64,000 bases of DNA. It comes from Flavobacterium sp. AG291. GTDB lineage: Bacteria; Bacteroidota; Bacteroidia; Flavobacteriales; Flavobacteriaceae. The first letter of the stretch is position 1. Every line of letters begins with the position of its first letter. Where the stretch lies: contig NZ_QQAR01000002.1 of the NCBI RefSeq assembly GCF_003350375.1, positions 186,001-250,000 on the forward strand, written 5' to 3'. Position numbers and translations under genes: made by a program. Below the pieces are notes generated by a model. That model saw only the letters and a program-made list of their open reading frames with translations, ran no database searches and was not told where the DNA came from. This document shows positions 28,370 through 37,107 of the stretch, piece by piece.

Positions 28370-30775
28370 ATGACAGATACAGAAACAAAAAAATCGATTT
28401 CATTTGAAGACTTCAAAACTGAAGTACTAAACGACTATAAGATTGCTGTAACCAGCAGGGAATGTAGCCTTTTAGGACGCCGTGAAGTACTAACAGGAAA
28501 GGCCAAATTTGGAATATTTGGTGATGGAAAAGAAGTACCACAGCTCGCAATGGCTAAAGCTTTTAAGAACGGAGACTTCCGTTCCGGCTATTATAGAGAC
28601 CAGACCTTTATGATGGCTATTGGCCAACTTAATATACAGCAATTTTTTGCCGGACTTTACGGACACAGTGACCTAAATCACGATCCAATGTCTGCCGGAA
28701 GGCAGATGGGCGGGCACTTTGCTACGCATAGTCTTGATGAGAACGGTAACTGGAAAAACCTTACGTTACAGAAAAACTCAAGTTCTGACATCTCTCCTAC
28801 TGCAGGACAAATGCCAAGACTTCTTGGTTTAGCACAGGCATCTAAAATATACCGTAACGTTACAGGTATAGAAAATAAAACCAATTTTTCAATCAATGGA
28901 AATGAAATTGCATGGGGTACTATAGGTAATGCAAGTACTTCTGAAGGTTTATTTTTCGAAACTATCAATGCTGCAGGTGTTCTACAAGTTCCTATGGTAA
29001 TGAGTATATGGGATGATGAATATGGAATTTCTGTTCATGCACGCTACCAGACAACCAAAGAAAACATATCTGAAATCCTTAAAGGTTTCCAGAGAGATGA
29101 GAATGGTAAAGGTTATGAGATTATAAAGGTAAAAGGATGGGATTATCCTGAGCTTATAGCAGCTTATGAAAAAGCAGCCGAAATAGCACGTACAGAACAT
29201 GTACCGGTACTTATTCACGTTTACCAACTAACACAACCTCAGGGGCACTCAACATCAGGTTCACATGAACGTTACAAAAATGCTGACCGCCTTGCATGGG
29301 AAGCAGAATATGACTGTGTCGCTCAAATGAAAAAGTGGATGCTTGAAAACAATATGGCTACCACAGAAGAACTTGATTCTCTTGATGAACAAATCAAAAA
29401 AGAAGTCCTTGAAGGTAAAAAAGCAGCATGGGCAGCTTATGTTAATCCGATAAAAGAAGAACAAAAAGAACTTGTAGCTGTACTTAACAGCATTGCCGCT
29501 CAAAGTCCAAATAAAGTCTTTATTGATAAATATGTGGCTGAGTTATCAGCAATCAAAGAACCGATAAGAAAAGACCTGTTGGTTACTGCAAGAAAAATTC
29601 TTCGCCTTATCGTAAAAGAAGCTGGAAAAGACACCCTTGGACAGTGGATTACGGATTACACAGAAAAGACACAACCAAGGTACAGCTCTCACTTATTCTC
29701 CCAATCAGATAAGAATGCTCTAAATATTAAAGAAGTACTACCTCAATACAACGATGATGCTGAAGATGCTGACGGTCGTATGGTTATGCGTAATAACTTT
29801 GACGCGATATTCAGCAAATACCCTGAAGCACTTGTATTTGGTGAAGACTGTGGAAATATTGGAGACGTAAACCAAGGACTTGAAGGTATGCAGGAAAAAT
29901 ATGGTGATTTCCGTGTTTGTGATGCAGGTATCCGTGAAGCTACTATCCTTGGACAGGGAATCGGTATGGCAATGAGAGGCCTTCGTCCTATTGCTGAAAT
30001 ACAATATCTGGATTACTTGCTTTACGCAATTCAGATTATGAGTGATGACCTTGCTACGCTTCAGTACAGAACAGCAGGAAGACAAAAAGCGCCACTTATC
30101 ATCAGAACACGTGGTCACAGACTGGAAGGGATATGGCATTCAGGTTCACCTATGGGGATGATCATCAATGCTATCCGCGGTATCCATGTACTTGTACCAA
30201 GAAACATGACTAAAGCTGCCGGTTTCTATAATACTTTATTAACTACTGATGAACCTGCTCTTGTAGTTGAATGCCTTAACGGTTATCGCTTAAAAGAAAA
30301 GATGCCATCTAACTTAGGTGAATTCAAAACACCTCTTGGGGTTGTTGAAACACTAAAAGAAGGTAAAGATATTACGCTTGTTTCTTATGGTTCAACATTA
30401 CGTATCGTTGAGCAGGCTGCAAAGGAATTGCTTGAAGTTGGTATTGATGCTGAAATTATAGATATTCAGTCATTACTTCCTTTCGACATTAATCATGATA
30501 TAGTTAAAAGCGTAGCTAAAACAAACAGGCTTCTTGTTATTGATGAAGATGTTCCCGGAGGTGCATCTGCTTATATACTTCAACAAATCGTTGAAGAACA
30601 AAATGCTTACAAATACCTTGACAGCAAACCTGAAACACTTACCGCTAAAGCGCACCGCCCTTCATACGGAACAGACGGTGATTATTTCTCTAAGCCTTCT
30701 TCAGAAGACATATTCGAGAAAGTATATGCGATTATGCACGAAGCAAAACCTAATGAATTCCCTAAATTATACTAA
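28370..30775 (+). CDS. Fused E1 alpha/beta 2-oxoacid dehydrogenase
   Basis: A thiamine-diphosphate decarboxylase with both E1 subunits in one 801-residue chain. The alpha half (about 1-400) has GRRxxLTGKAKFG-like and GQMPRLLGLAQASK segments, and GNASTSEGLFFE, where alpha subunits bind thiamine pyrophosphate. The beta half (about 450-801) has VFGEDCGNIGDVNQG, DAGIREATILGQGIGMAMRG and EIQYLDYLLYAIQ. It supplies acyl groups to an E2. The lpd gene at 60.6 kb could provide E3. Whether pyruvate or branched-chain oxoacids are the substrate cannot be read from sequence; the fused form is typical of Flavobacteriia. Confidence 0.92.
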   Translation: MTDTETKKSISFEDFKTEVLNDYKIAVTSRECSLLGRREVLTGKAKFGIFGDGKEVPQLAMAKAFKNGDFRSGYYRDQTFMMAIGQLNIQQFFAGLYGHSDLNHDPMSAGRQMGGHFATHSLDENGNWKNLTLQKNSSSDISPTAGQMPRLLGLAQASKIYRNVTGIENKTNFSINGNEIAWGTIGNASTSEGLFFETINAAGVLQVPMVMSIWDDEYGISVHARYQTTKENISEILKGFQRDENGKGYEIIKVKGWDYPELIAAYEKAAEIARTEHVPVLIHVYQLTQPQGHSTSGSHERYKNADRLAWEAEYDCVAQMKKWMLENNMATTEELDSLDEQIKKEVLEGKKAAWAAYVNPIKEEQKELVAVLNSIAAQSPNKVFIDKYVAELSAIKEPIRKDLLVTARKILRLIVKEAGKDTLGQWITDYTEKTQPRYSSHLFSQSDKNALNIKEVLPQYNDDAEDADGRMVMRNNFDAIFSKYPEALVFGEDCGNIGDVNQGLEGMQEKYGDFRVCDAGIREATILGQGIGMAMRGLRPIAEIQYLDYLLYAIQIMSDDLATLQYRTAGRQKAPLIIRTRGHRLEGIWHSGSPMGMIINAIRGIHVLVPRNMTKAAGFYNTLLTTDEPALVVECLNGYRLKEKMPSNLGEFKTPLGVVETLKEGKDITLVSYGSTLRIVEQAAKELLEVGIDAEIIDIQSLLPFDINHDIVKSVAKTNRLLVIDEDVPGGASAYILQQIVEEQNAYKYLDSKPETLTAKAHRPSYGTDGDYFSKPSSEDIFEKVYAIMHEAKPNEFPKLY

Positions 30776-30796
30776 TAGGTACAATTTGAATACAAT

Positions 30797-30825
30797 AAAA
30801 CGCCCAACAATATGTTGGGCGTTTT
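30797..30825. terminator. Bidirectional terminator
   Basis: AAAACGCCCAACA (30797-30809) pairs with TGTTGGGCGTTTT (30813-30825) around a 3-base loop. A and T flanks on both sides serve the E1 gene and the convergent aldehyde dehydrogenase gene. Confidence 0.9.
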
Positions 30826-30833
30826 ATTTTTAT

Positions 30834-32195
30834 CTATTTAATGTATATTGTTTTTACATTCACAAATTCTTTGATTCCGTTTTCAGCTAACTCTCGTCCA
30901 TACCCTGAACGCTTTACTCCACCAAAAGGCAATGCCGGATCTGATTTAACCATTGCATTGATAAATACTGCACCTTCTTCAAACAAATGAGCTTTGCGTT
31001 TAATGTTTTCAACATCTTTGGAAAAAATTGTTACCCCAAGCCCAAATTCAGATTGATTACTTAAATTTACTGCTTCTTCAAAAGATGAAAAAGGTACTAC
31101 AGGAACAGCAGGACCAAAAACTTCTTCTTTAAATACCGGCATGTCAGTTGTAACATTTATAAGAACAGTAGGGCTGTAAAAAGCTCCTTCTCTAGTACCG
31201 CCTGTCACAACCTTAGCTCCCATTTCAACTGATTTGTTTACCTGTTTTTCAACATCTTCCGCAAGATCTACACGAGCTAATGGACCAATATCAGTTGTTT
31301 CCAACATTGGATCTCCTGACTGTAATGCTTCTACTTTACTTCTAAACTTTTCAACAAAAATATCAAATACAGAATCGTGTACCAAGAATCTCTTAGCTGC
31401 TATACAGCTTTGACCTGTATTCTGCATTCGGGCAGTAACAGCAACCGATACAGCATCTTCTACATTAGCATCTTCACAGACGATAAAAGCATTACTGCCT
31501 CCCAATTCTAAGACAGCTTTCTTAATTTGTTTAGCTGCTGTAGAAGCCACAGCAGCGCCTGCTTTTTCGCTTCCAGTAAGGGATACAGCTTTTATGATTG
31601 GATTATTGATAACCTCTTCTACCTGACCACTCGCTATCAGTAAGTTTTGATATACTCCTTTCGGAAATCCAGCCTCCAAAAAAATGTCTTCCAATAATTG
31701 AGCGCAACCGGCAACATTTGATGCATGCTTAACCAAAACGGTATTACCTGCAAGAATTGCAGGAACAGCAAATCTGAACACCTGCCAGTAAGGAAAATTC
31801 CACGGCATTACGCCCAATATAACACCGAGAGGTTCATAAGTAACATAGCTTTCGGCAGCATCAGATTTTATGGTTTCAGGAGCTAAAAAATCTTCTGCAT
31901 TTTCGGCATAAAAGTCGCACAATACTCCACATTTTTGTACTTCGGCAAGAGCCTGTTTTAAAGGTTTTCCCATCTCCAAAACACAGGTTTTAGCCAACAA
32001 ATGTTGTTGTTTTGTTAAAACAAATCCTAAAGTTTTGATAAAATCTACCCGCTCTTTAACATTTGTATTTTTCCAGCCTGTAAAGGTTATCTGACTAACG
32101 TTTACTGCTTCCGAAATCTCTACCTCATTTAAATACTGGTAGTTCGCTAGGAAATTATTGTTAAAAGGGTTTATTGTTTTTATGATTTTTTGCAT
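30834..32195 (-). CDS. Succinate-semialdehyde-type aldehyde dehydrogenase
   Basis: An NAD(P)-dependent aldehyde dehydrogenase of 453 residues. Key motifs are MPWNFPYWQVFRFAVPAILA near 133-152, LTGSEKAGAAV near 206, catalytic Glu in LELGGSNAFIV (about 229), catalytic Cys in NTGQSCIAAKR (about 263), and EEVFGPAVPVV near 359. It groups with the short succinate-semialdehyde dehydrogenases; the exact aldehyde is unknown. The start MQKIIKTINPF at 32195 is preferred to the in-frame ATG at 32207. It stands alone, converging on the E1 gene. Confidence 0.9.
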   Translation of the reverse strand: MQKIIKTINPFNNNFLANYQYLNEVEISEAVNVSQITFTGWKNTNVKERVDFIKTLGFVLTKQQHLLAKTCVLEMGKPLKQALAEVQKCGVLCDFYAENAEDFLAPETIKSDAAESYVTYEPLGVILGVMPWNFPYWQVFRFAVPAILAGNTVLVKHASNVAGCAQLLEDIFLEAGFPKGVYQNLLIASGQVEEVINNPIIKAVSLTGSEKAGAAVASTAAKQIKKAVLELGGSNAFIVCEDANVEDAVSVAVTARMQNTGQSCIAAKRFLVHDSVFDIFVEKFRSKVEALQSGDPMLETTDIGPLARVDLAEDVEKQVNKSVEMGAKVVTGGTREGAFYSPTVLINVTTDMPVFKEEVFGPAVPVVPFSSFEEAVNLSNQSEFGLGVTIFSKDVENIKRKAHLFEEGAVFINAMVKSDPALPFGGVKRSGYGRELAENGIKEFVNVKTIYIK

Positions 32196-32289
32196 GATTA
32201 ACAGCATTTTACATTAAGAAACCGTGATTTTTTCATTTTTCTAAATTACTACTTTTACAAAAAAAATCATCAAAACAATAACCAATATT

Positions 32290-33540
32290 ATGAAGAAAAT
32301 TGCATTCCCTTTATTATTAGTTTGCCTTACATCGGCAAGTTTAAAAGCACAGGATTCACAGGAAATGACTGCAGATGGCCAAGACTTTAATAAATGGTCT
32401 ATTGAGGTAAGCGGCGGTGCAAATAAACCCTTCAGGACGTTTACACCGGGATTTAGAACAGACCGTGTAAATTTCTTTACTGTAGATCTTGGAACAAGGT
32501 ACATGTTTAACAATAAATTCGGTTTAAAACTGGATTTTGGTTATAACAAATTTGAAAACAACGATGAAACTCCTGAATTTGAAAGTACTTACCTAAGAGG
32601 AGATATCCAGGGGGTTGTAAATCTGGGAAGAGTATTAAATTTTGAAGATTGGACGAGTTGCATCGGTTTATTAATGCACGCGGGTGGAGGTGTTTATCAG
32701 TTAAAAGCCGATAATGGTTTTGACGGAGAAGACTGGGGAGCTAATCTTATCGGAGGTTTTACAGCTCAACTTAAACTATCCGACCACGTTGTTCTAACAG
32801 GTGATGTAACAGGAATTGCAAATGGATTCCAAAACTGGAATTTCGATGGAATGTCTCAAACTAGCACAACTGTTGATGGACTTATTCTGAACGGTACACT
32901 TGGTCTTACTTTTTATCTGGGTGGTCATGAAAAACATGCTGACTGGGCAACAGATGTTAAGACAGATGAACTAGCAGCACTTGAAGAAAGAATTGGTTCT
33001 GTAGAAACTATGATGAACGATTCTGATAAAGATGGTGTTCCTGATTATCTTGATGTAGAGCCAAATTCAACAACAGGTGTAGCTGTTGATACTAAAGGTA
33101 GAGCTGTTGACCTTAATAACAATGGCGTACCTGATGAGTTAGAATCTTACATTGAGAACAAAACAAAAACTAACACAACAACTACAGGTACAGATTTACA
33201 GGGGCTTATCAACGGAGGTTATGTTAACGCATATTTCGATTTCAATAAAGATATGCCTAATGCACAATCAACTGCCGGTATTAACTTCCTGATCAAATAC
33301 CTGAAAGAGAATCCATCTGCTAAAGCTGATGTTATAGGATATGCTGACGAAATTGGTAACAGTGATTACAACAAACAACTATCACAAAGAAGAGCTGAAA
33401 ACGTTAAGAAGATACTTGTTGATTCAGGTATAGACGGTTCAAGACTGAATATTATTGCAAATGGTGAAGATTCATCAGTAAATAAAGATAATAAACAAGC
33501 CCGTCAGGTAGTGAGAAGAGTTACATTTATCATTAAATAA
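32290..33540 (+). CDS. OmpA-family outer-membrane protein
   Basis: The 416-residue protein has a signal peptide (about 20 residues, ending SLKAQ). An eight-stranded-type barrel domain (about 35-220) follows, then a calcium-binding thrombospondin-3-like linker (SDKDGVPDYLDVEPN; LNNNGVPDELE, near 240-285), then a peptidoglycan-binding OmpA domain (VNAYFDFNKDMPN; GYADEIGNSDYNKQLSQRRA; about 310-416). It links outer membrane to cell wall and is likely abundant. The near-consensus TACTTTTA lies about 33 bases upstream. Confidence 0.93.
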   Translation: MKKIAFPLLLVCLTSASLKAQDSQEMTADGQDFNKWSIEVSGGANKPFRTFTPGFRTDRVNFFTVDLGTRYMFNNKFGLKLDFGYNKFENNDETPEFESTYLRGDIQGVVNLGRVLNFEDWTSCIGLLMHAGGGVYQLKADNGFDGEDWGANLIGGFTAQLKLSDHVVLTGDVTGIANGFQNWNFDGMSQTSTTVDGLILNGTLGLTFYLGGHEKHADWATDVKTDELAALEERIGSVETMMNDSDKDGVPDYLDVEPNSTTGVAVDTKGRAVDLNNNGVPDELESYIENKTKTNTTTTGTDLQGLINGGYVNAYFDFNKDMPNAQSTAGINFLIKYLKENPSAKADVIGYADEIGNSDYNKQLSQRRAENVKKILVDSGIDGSRLNIIANGEDSSVNKDNKQARQVVRRVTFIIK

Positions 33541-33562
33541 TAACTTTCAAAGGTTAGACTGG

Positions 33563-33589
33563 TCCCTCGCTTAGGCGGGGGATTTTTTT
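33563..33589 (+). terminator. Terminator after the OmpA gene
   Basis: TCCCTCGC (33563-33570) pairs with GCGGGGGA (33575-33582) with one G-T pair and a TTAG loop, followed by T7. Confidence 0.85.
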
Positions 33590-33597
33590 ATGCTTCA

Positions 33598-33626
33598 AAT
33601 AAAAAATCCCGCCTAAAGCGGGATTT
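33598..33626 (-). terminator. Terminator after ettA
   Basis: AAATCCCGC (33604-33612) pairs with GCGGGATTT (33618-33626). On the minus strand the hairpin is followed by T6, so it ends the ettA transcript. Back-to-back with the OmpA terminator, it insulates the convergent genes. Confidence 0.85.
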
Positions 33627-33644
33627 ATATTTATCAGATTATCA

Positions 33645-35336
33645 TTATCTGATAAGCTTTCTGTATTTGATACGTTTTGGTGTGATATCAGTACCCAGAC
33701 GTTTCTTTCTGTTCTCTTCATATTCAGAGAAACTACCTTCAAAGAAATATACCTCAGAGTTTCCTTCAAAAGCAAGGATGTGAGTACAAATCCTGTCAAG
33801 GAACCATCTGTCGTGAGAAATTACTACAGCACAACCTGCAAAGTTATCAAGACCTTCTTCAAGAGCTCGAAGCGTGTTGATATCAAGGTCATTCGTAGGC
33901 TCATCCAGTAACAGTACGTTTCCTTCTTCTTTTAGTGTAATCGCAAGGTGAAGCCTGTTACGCTCCCCTCCTGATAATGTAGCCACCTTTTTATTCTGGT
34001 CGCTACCACTGAAATTGAATCTGCTTAGGTAAGCGCGTGAATTAACCTGTCTTCCACCCATCATGATAAGCTCCTGTCCATCACAGAAGTTTTCCCAAAT
34101 AGTTTTGTTAGGATCGATATTCGCATGTGATTGGTCTACATAAGCAATCTTAACTGTTTCACCTACACTAAACTCACCTGCATCAGGAGTTTCCTGACCC
34201 ATGATCATTTTGAAGATGGTAGTTTTACCGGCACCGTTCGGCCCAATAATACCTACGATACCTGCCTGAGGTAAAGTAAAGTTCAGGTTATCATATAAAA
34301 GTTTATCTCCAAATCCTTTAGCAACACCTTTGGCCTCGATTACGTTCGTACCAAGCCTTGGCCCGTTCGGGATATAGATTTCCAGTTTTTCGTCAAGCTC
34401 TTTCTGATCTTCATTCAATAACCTGTCGTAATTCTGAAGACGCGCTTTTTGTTTGGTCTGACGTCCTTTTGCGCCCTGTCTTACCCAATCAAGCTCACGC
34501 TCAAGGGTTTTTCTGCGTTTAGAAGCAACTTTTTCTTCCTGCTCCATACGTTTAGATTTTTGATCAAGCCAAGATGAATAGTTCCCTTTCCAAGGAATAC
34601 CCTCACCCCTGTCTAATTCAAGAATCCATCCCGCAACGTTATCAAGGAAATAACGGTCGTGCGTAACGGCAATTACAGTTCCTGAATATTGTGCTAAATG
34701 CTGCTCTAACCACAGTACGCTCTCCGCATCAAGGTGGTTGGTAGGCTCATCCAGTAGTAATACATCAGGCTGTTGTAAAAGAAGACGACATAAAGCCACC
34801 CTTCTTTTCTCACCACCTGAAAGTACTTTAATTGGAGTATCAGCTTCCGGAGTACGAAGAGCATCCATTGCAATCTCTAGTTTGGTATCCAGTTCCCATG
34901 CGCCGGCAGCATCAATTTTATCCTGAAGTTCTGCCTGACGATCCATGAGTTTCTGCATCTTATCAGCATCTTCATATACCTCAGGATCGCCAAAACTATC
35001 ATTTATCTTGTTGAACTCATCAAGAAGCGCTACAGTCTCAGCAACACCCTCACGAACGATTTCAATAACAGTTTTATTTTCATCAAGAAGTGGCTCCTGC
35101 TCAAGATAACCTACAGTATATCCAGGAGAAAATACTACATCACCCTGATAGTTTTTATCAACCCCTGCAATTATCTTTAGTAGTGATGATTTACCCGATC
35201 CGTTAAGACCAAGGATACCAATTTTGGCACCATAGAAAAAACTCAGATAAATATCTTTTAAAACAGGTTTTTGTGCGCCCGGGTAGGTTTTATTTACGCG
35301 GGACATTGAAAATATTACTTTCTTATCGTCTGACAT
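33645..35336 (-). CDS. ettA: Energy-dependent translational throttle protein EttA
   Basis: An ABC-F protein that binds the ribosomal E site and gates elongation by ATP/ADP level. The 563 residues contain two intact NBDs: GLNGSGKSS near 38-46 with LSGGEKRR near 165, and GPNGAGKTT near 350 with LSGGERNR near 460. A basic linker lies between them (MEQEEKVASKRRKTLERELD, then WVRQGAKGRQTKQKARLQNY). The arm and linker sequence fit EttA rather than Uup or YbiT. Both ATP sites are complete, unlike the other ABC-F in this window. Confidence 0.95.
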   Translation of the reverse strand: MSDDKKVIFSMSRVNKTYPGAQKPVLKDIYLSFFYGAKIGILGLNGSGKSSLLKIIAGVDKNYQGDVVFSPGYTVGYLEQEPLLDENKTVIEIVREGVAETVALLDEFNKINDSFGDPEVYEDADKMQKLMDRQAELQDKIDAAGAWELDTKLEIAMDALRTPEADTPIKVLSGGEKRRVALCRLLLQQPDVLLLDEPTNHLDAESVLWLEQHLAQYSGTVIAVTHDRYFLDNVAGWILELDRGEGIPWKGNYSSWLDQKSKRMEQEEKVASKRRKTLERELDWVRQGAKGRQTKQKARLQNYDRLLNEDQKELDEKLEIYIPNGPRLGTNVIEAKGVAKGFGDKLLYDNLNFTLPQAGIVGIIGPNGAGKTTIFKMIMGQETPDAGEFSVGETVKIAYVDQSHANIDPNKTIWENFCDGQELIMMGGRQVNSRAYLSRFNFSGSDQNKKVATLSGGERNRLHLAITLKEEGNVLLLDEPTNDLDINTLRALEEGLDNFAGCAVVISHDRWFLDRICTHILAFEGNSEVYFFEGSFSEYEENRKKRLGTDITPKRIKYRKLIR

Positions 35337-35367
35337 ATGTTTGTTGTTTATTCTTAATAATGTATAA

Positions 35368-35550
35368 TTACACTCTCCCTTTTAAAGAACTGAATACCCA
35401 AGCAATAGCAAAAAAGCCTATTCCAACAGCTGCAAAGCCATAACCGGCAATATCGTTATACCTGAATGCGCCAAGCCCAATGAGCAAAAGGCCCATGAGT
35501 ATCATTATAAAAGTTGCCCATCCTAAAATGGTATTCTTATTCATTCCCAT
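35368..35550 (-). CDS. Small membrane protein, CAL67264-like
   Basis: A 60-residue protein with two hydrophobic helices (ILGWATFIMILMGLLLIGLG and YGFAAVGIGFFAIAWVF) and a basic tail KGRV. It matches a short membrane protein family found in Flavobacteriia, for which no function is known. The start may be Met1 or Met3 (35544). It lies 31 bases downstream of holA's side of the region, on the same strand as ettA and holA, so all three may be co-transcribed. Confidence 0.75.
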   Translation of the reverse strand: MGMNKNTILGWATFIMILMGLLLIGLGAFRYNDIAGYGFAAVGIGFFAIAWVFSSLKGRV

Positions 35551-35596
35551 CGTGTTTCTTCATTTTTATAGCCCGCAAATATCGTGATTAAAATGC

Positions 35597-36601
35597 TTAA
35601 TTAAAAATCTTTACAAGCATCTCTTTAAGCAGGTCCGATTGCGGAATAGCATTTGCTCCAACCCCCTTGCTTTTTACATCTACATCCCTTAGGGCAGCTA
35701 CAATAGCACTGACCTTTTTCATAGGGTAATTACGTGCTGCGACATCATAATCTTTTACGAAATAAGGGTTCACCTTTAAAACCTTTGCTATGTTAGATGG
35801 ATTCTTATCTTTTAGCCCGTGATACTGCAACAACTGGGAAAAGAAACCAAATACCAATCCTGTTGTCATTACAATAGGATTGTCCTTGGGATTGTTGGAA
35901 AAATAATCAGCAATCTTGTAAGCTTTCAGCTGATCGCGTTCGCCTATCGCTTTACGGAATTCAAATACATTATAATCCTTACTTATCCCTATATTCTCTT
36001 CAATTGCGTGAGCAGTTATTGTACTTCCTTTAGGCAAAATGATCATGAGCTTATCCAGCTCGTTACTTATCTTACTCAAATCAGTACCTAAAAATTCAAC
36101 GAGCATTGCGGCTGCTTTAGGTTCTATCGTGTAATTTTTACCCTGCAATACACGCTTGATCCATTCACCTACCTGATTTTCATACATTTTCTTGCTCTCG
36201 AAAACCACGCCTTTCTTTTCTAAAACCTTAGTTACCTTTTTACGTTTATCAAGCGTTTTATATTTATAAGCAAAAACAAGCACCGTTGTAGGCTGAGGAT
36301 TTTCTGCATAGCTCTCTAATTTTTCAATATTTCTTGAAAGCTCTTGTGCTTCTTTTACTATAACAACCTGCCTGTCGGCCATCATCGGATAGCGTTTTGC
36401 ATTCGAAACTACATCTTCAATTGTAACATCCTTTCCGTAAAGTACCATTTGGTTAAAACCTTTGTCTTCTTCCGAAAGAACATTATCTTCAATATATTCA
36501 GTAAGTTTATCTATATAATAGGGCTCCTCACCCATAAAAAAATAAATGGGCTTTATGTTGCCCTGTTTTATTTCGTTTATGATCTTAATAACTTCGTCCA
36601 C
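35597..36601 (-). CDS. holA: DNA polymerase III delta subunit
   Basis: A clamp-loader subunit that opens the sliding clamp. The 334-residue protein has the delta-family N-terminus (PIYFFMGEEPYYIDKLTEYI, about 18-37), the middle AAA-like region (DVVSNAKRYPMMADRQVVIV near 59-78) and the C-terminal collar (FQLLQYHGLKD-like segment near 262, ending QSDLLKEMLVKIF). Length and order match HolA. It is divergent from the orphan HsdR-N gene, with only 53 bases between. It works with the dnaX product. Confidence 0.92.
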   Translation of the reverse strand: MDEVIKIINEIKQGNIKPIYFFMGEEPYYIDKLTEYIEDNVLSEEDKGFNQMVLYGKDVTIEDVVSNAKRYPMMADRQVVIVKEAQELSRNIEKLESYAENPQPTTVLVFAYKYKTLDKRKKVTKVLEKKGVVFESKKMYENQVGEWIKRVLQGKNYTIEPKAAAMLVEFLGTDLSKISNELDKLMIILPKGSTITAHAIEENIGISKDYNVFEFRKAIGERDQLKAYKIADYFSNNPKDNPIVMTTGLVFGFFSQLLQYHGLKDKNPSNIAKVLKVNPYFVKDYDVAARNYPMKKVSAIVAALRDVDVKSKGVGANAIPQSDLLKEMLVKIFN

Positions 36602-36642
36602 TATGCTTATTTGATTAGATATGGAAGTAGCACTAAAAAAGT

Positions 36643-36650
36643 TACATTTG
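36643..36650 (+). promoter_or_regulatory. -7 element almost touching the start codon
   Basis: TACATTTG is an exact TAnnTTTG match. Only four bases separate it from the ATG at 36655, so transcription would begin at or next to the start codon, giving a leaderless mRNA. Confidence 0.45.
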
Positions 36651-36654
36651 CTCT

Positions 36655-37107
36655 ATGCAAAAGCTAAACTTCAACAACTATACATTCCGTTTCAAAAATA
36701 GTGAAAATAAGGTCGCCATTTTTGATGAGATACGTAAAAAATTCATCATTCTCACTCCCGAGGAATGGGTAAGACAACATGTAGTTCGCTTTCTTCTGGA
36801 AGAGAAAAAATATCCAAAATCTCATGTAAATGTAGAAAAAATAGTTAAAATAAACGGTTTAAATAAACGATATGATATAGTTGTTTTTAAACCGGATGGA
36901 TCTATATTTCTTTTAGTTGAGTGTAAAGCTCCCGCTGTTACTATCTCTCAAAATACTTTCGATCAGATTGCACGTTATAATATGTCGTTAAATGCTATTT
37001 ACATGATGGTCACTAATGGCCTAAATCATTATTTTTGTCAAATGGACTATGAACAGGAAAAGTATTTTTTCCTTCAGGATTTACCCGAATACACCACTAA
37101 TCAATGA
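36655..37107 (+). CDS. Orphan HsdR N-terminal-type nuclease-like protein
   Basis: The 150-residue protein matches the type I restriction enzyme R subunit N-terminal domain (PD-(D/E)xK fold). Asp74 in RYDIVVF and Glu89-x-Lys91 in LLVECKAP form the expected metal site, and QIARYNMSLNAIYMMVTNG near 104-122 matches the following helix-strand. No helicase, HsdM or HsdS is nearby, so it is not a restriction system by itself. The stop overlaps the start of the glycosyltransferase gene (ATGA), so the two are translationally coupled. Role unknown. Confidence 0.85.
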   Translation: MQKLNFNNYTFRFKNSENKVAIFDEIRKKFIILTPEEWVRQHVVRFLLEEKKYPKSHVNVEKIVKINGLNKRYDIVVFKPDGSIFLLVECKAPAVTISQNTFDQIARYNMSLNAIYMMVTNGLNHYFCQMDYEQEKYFFLQDLPEYTTNQ

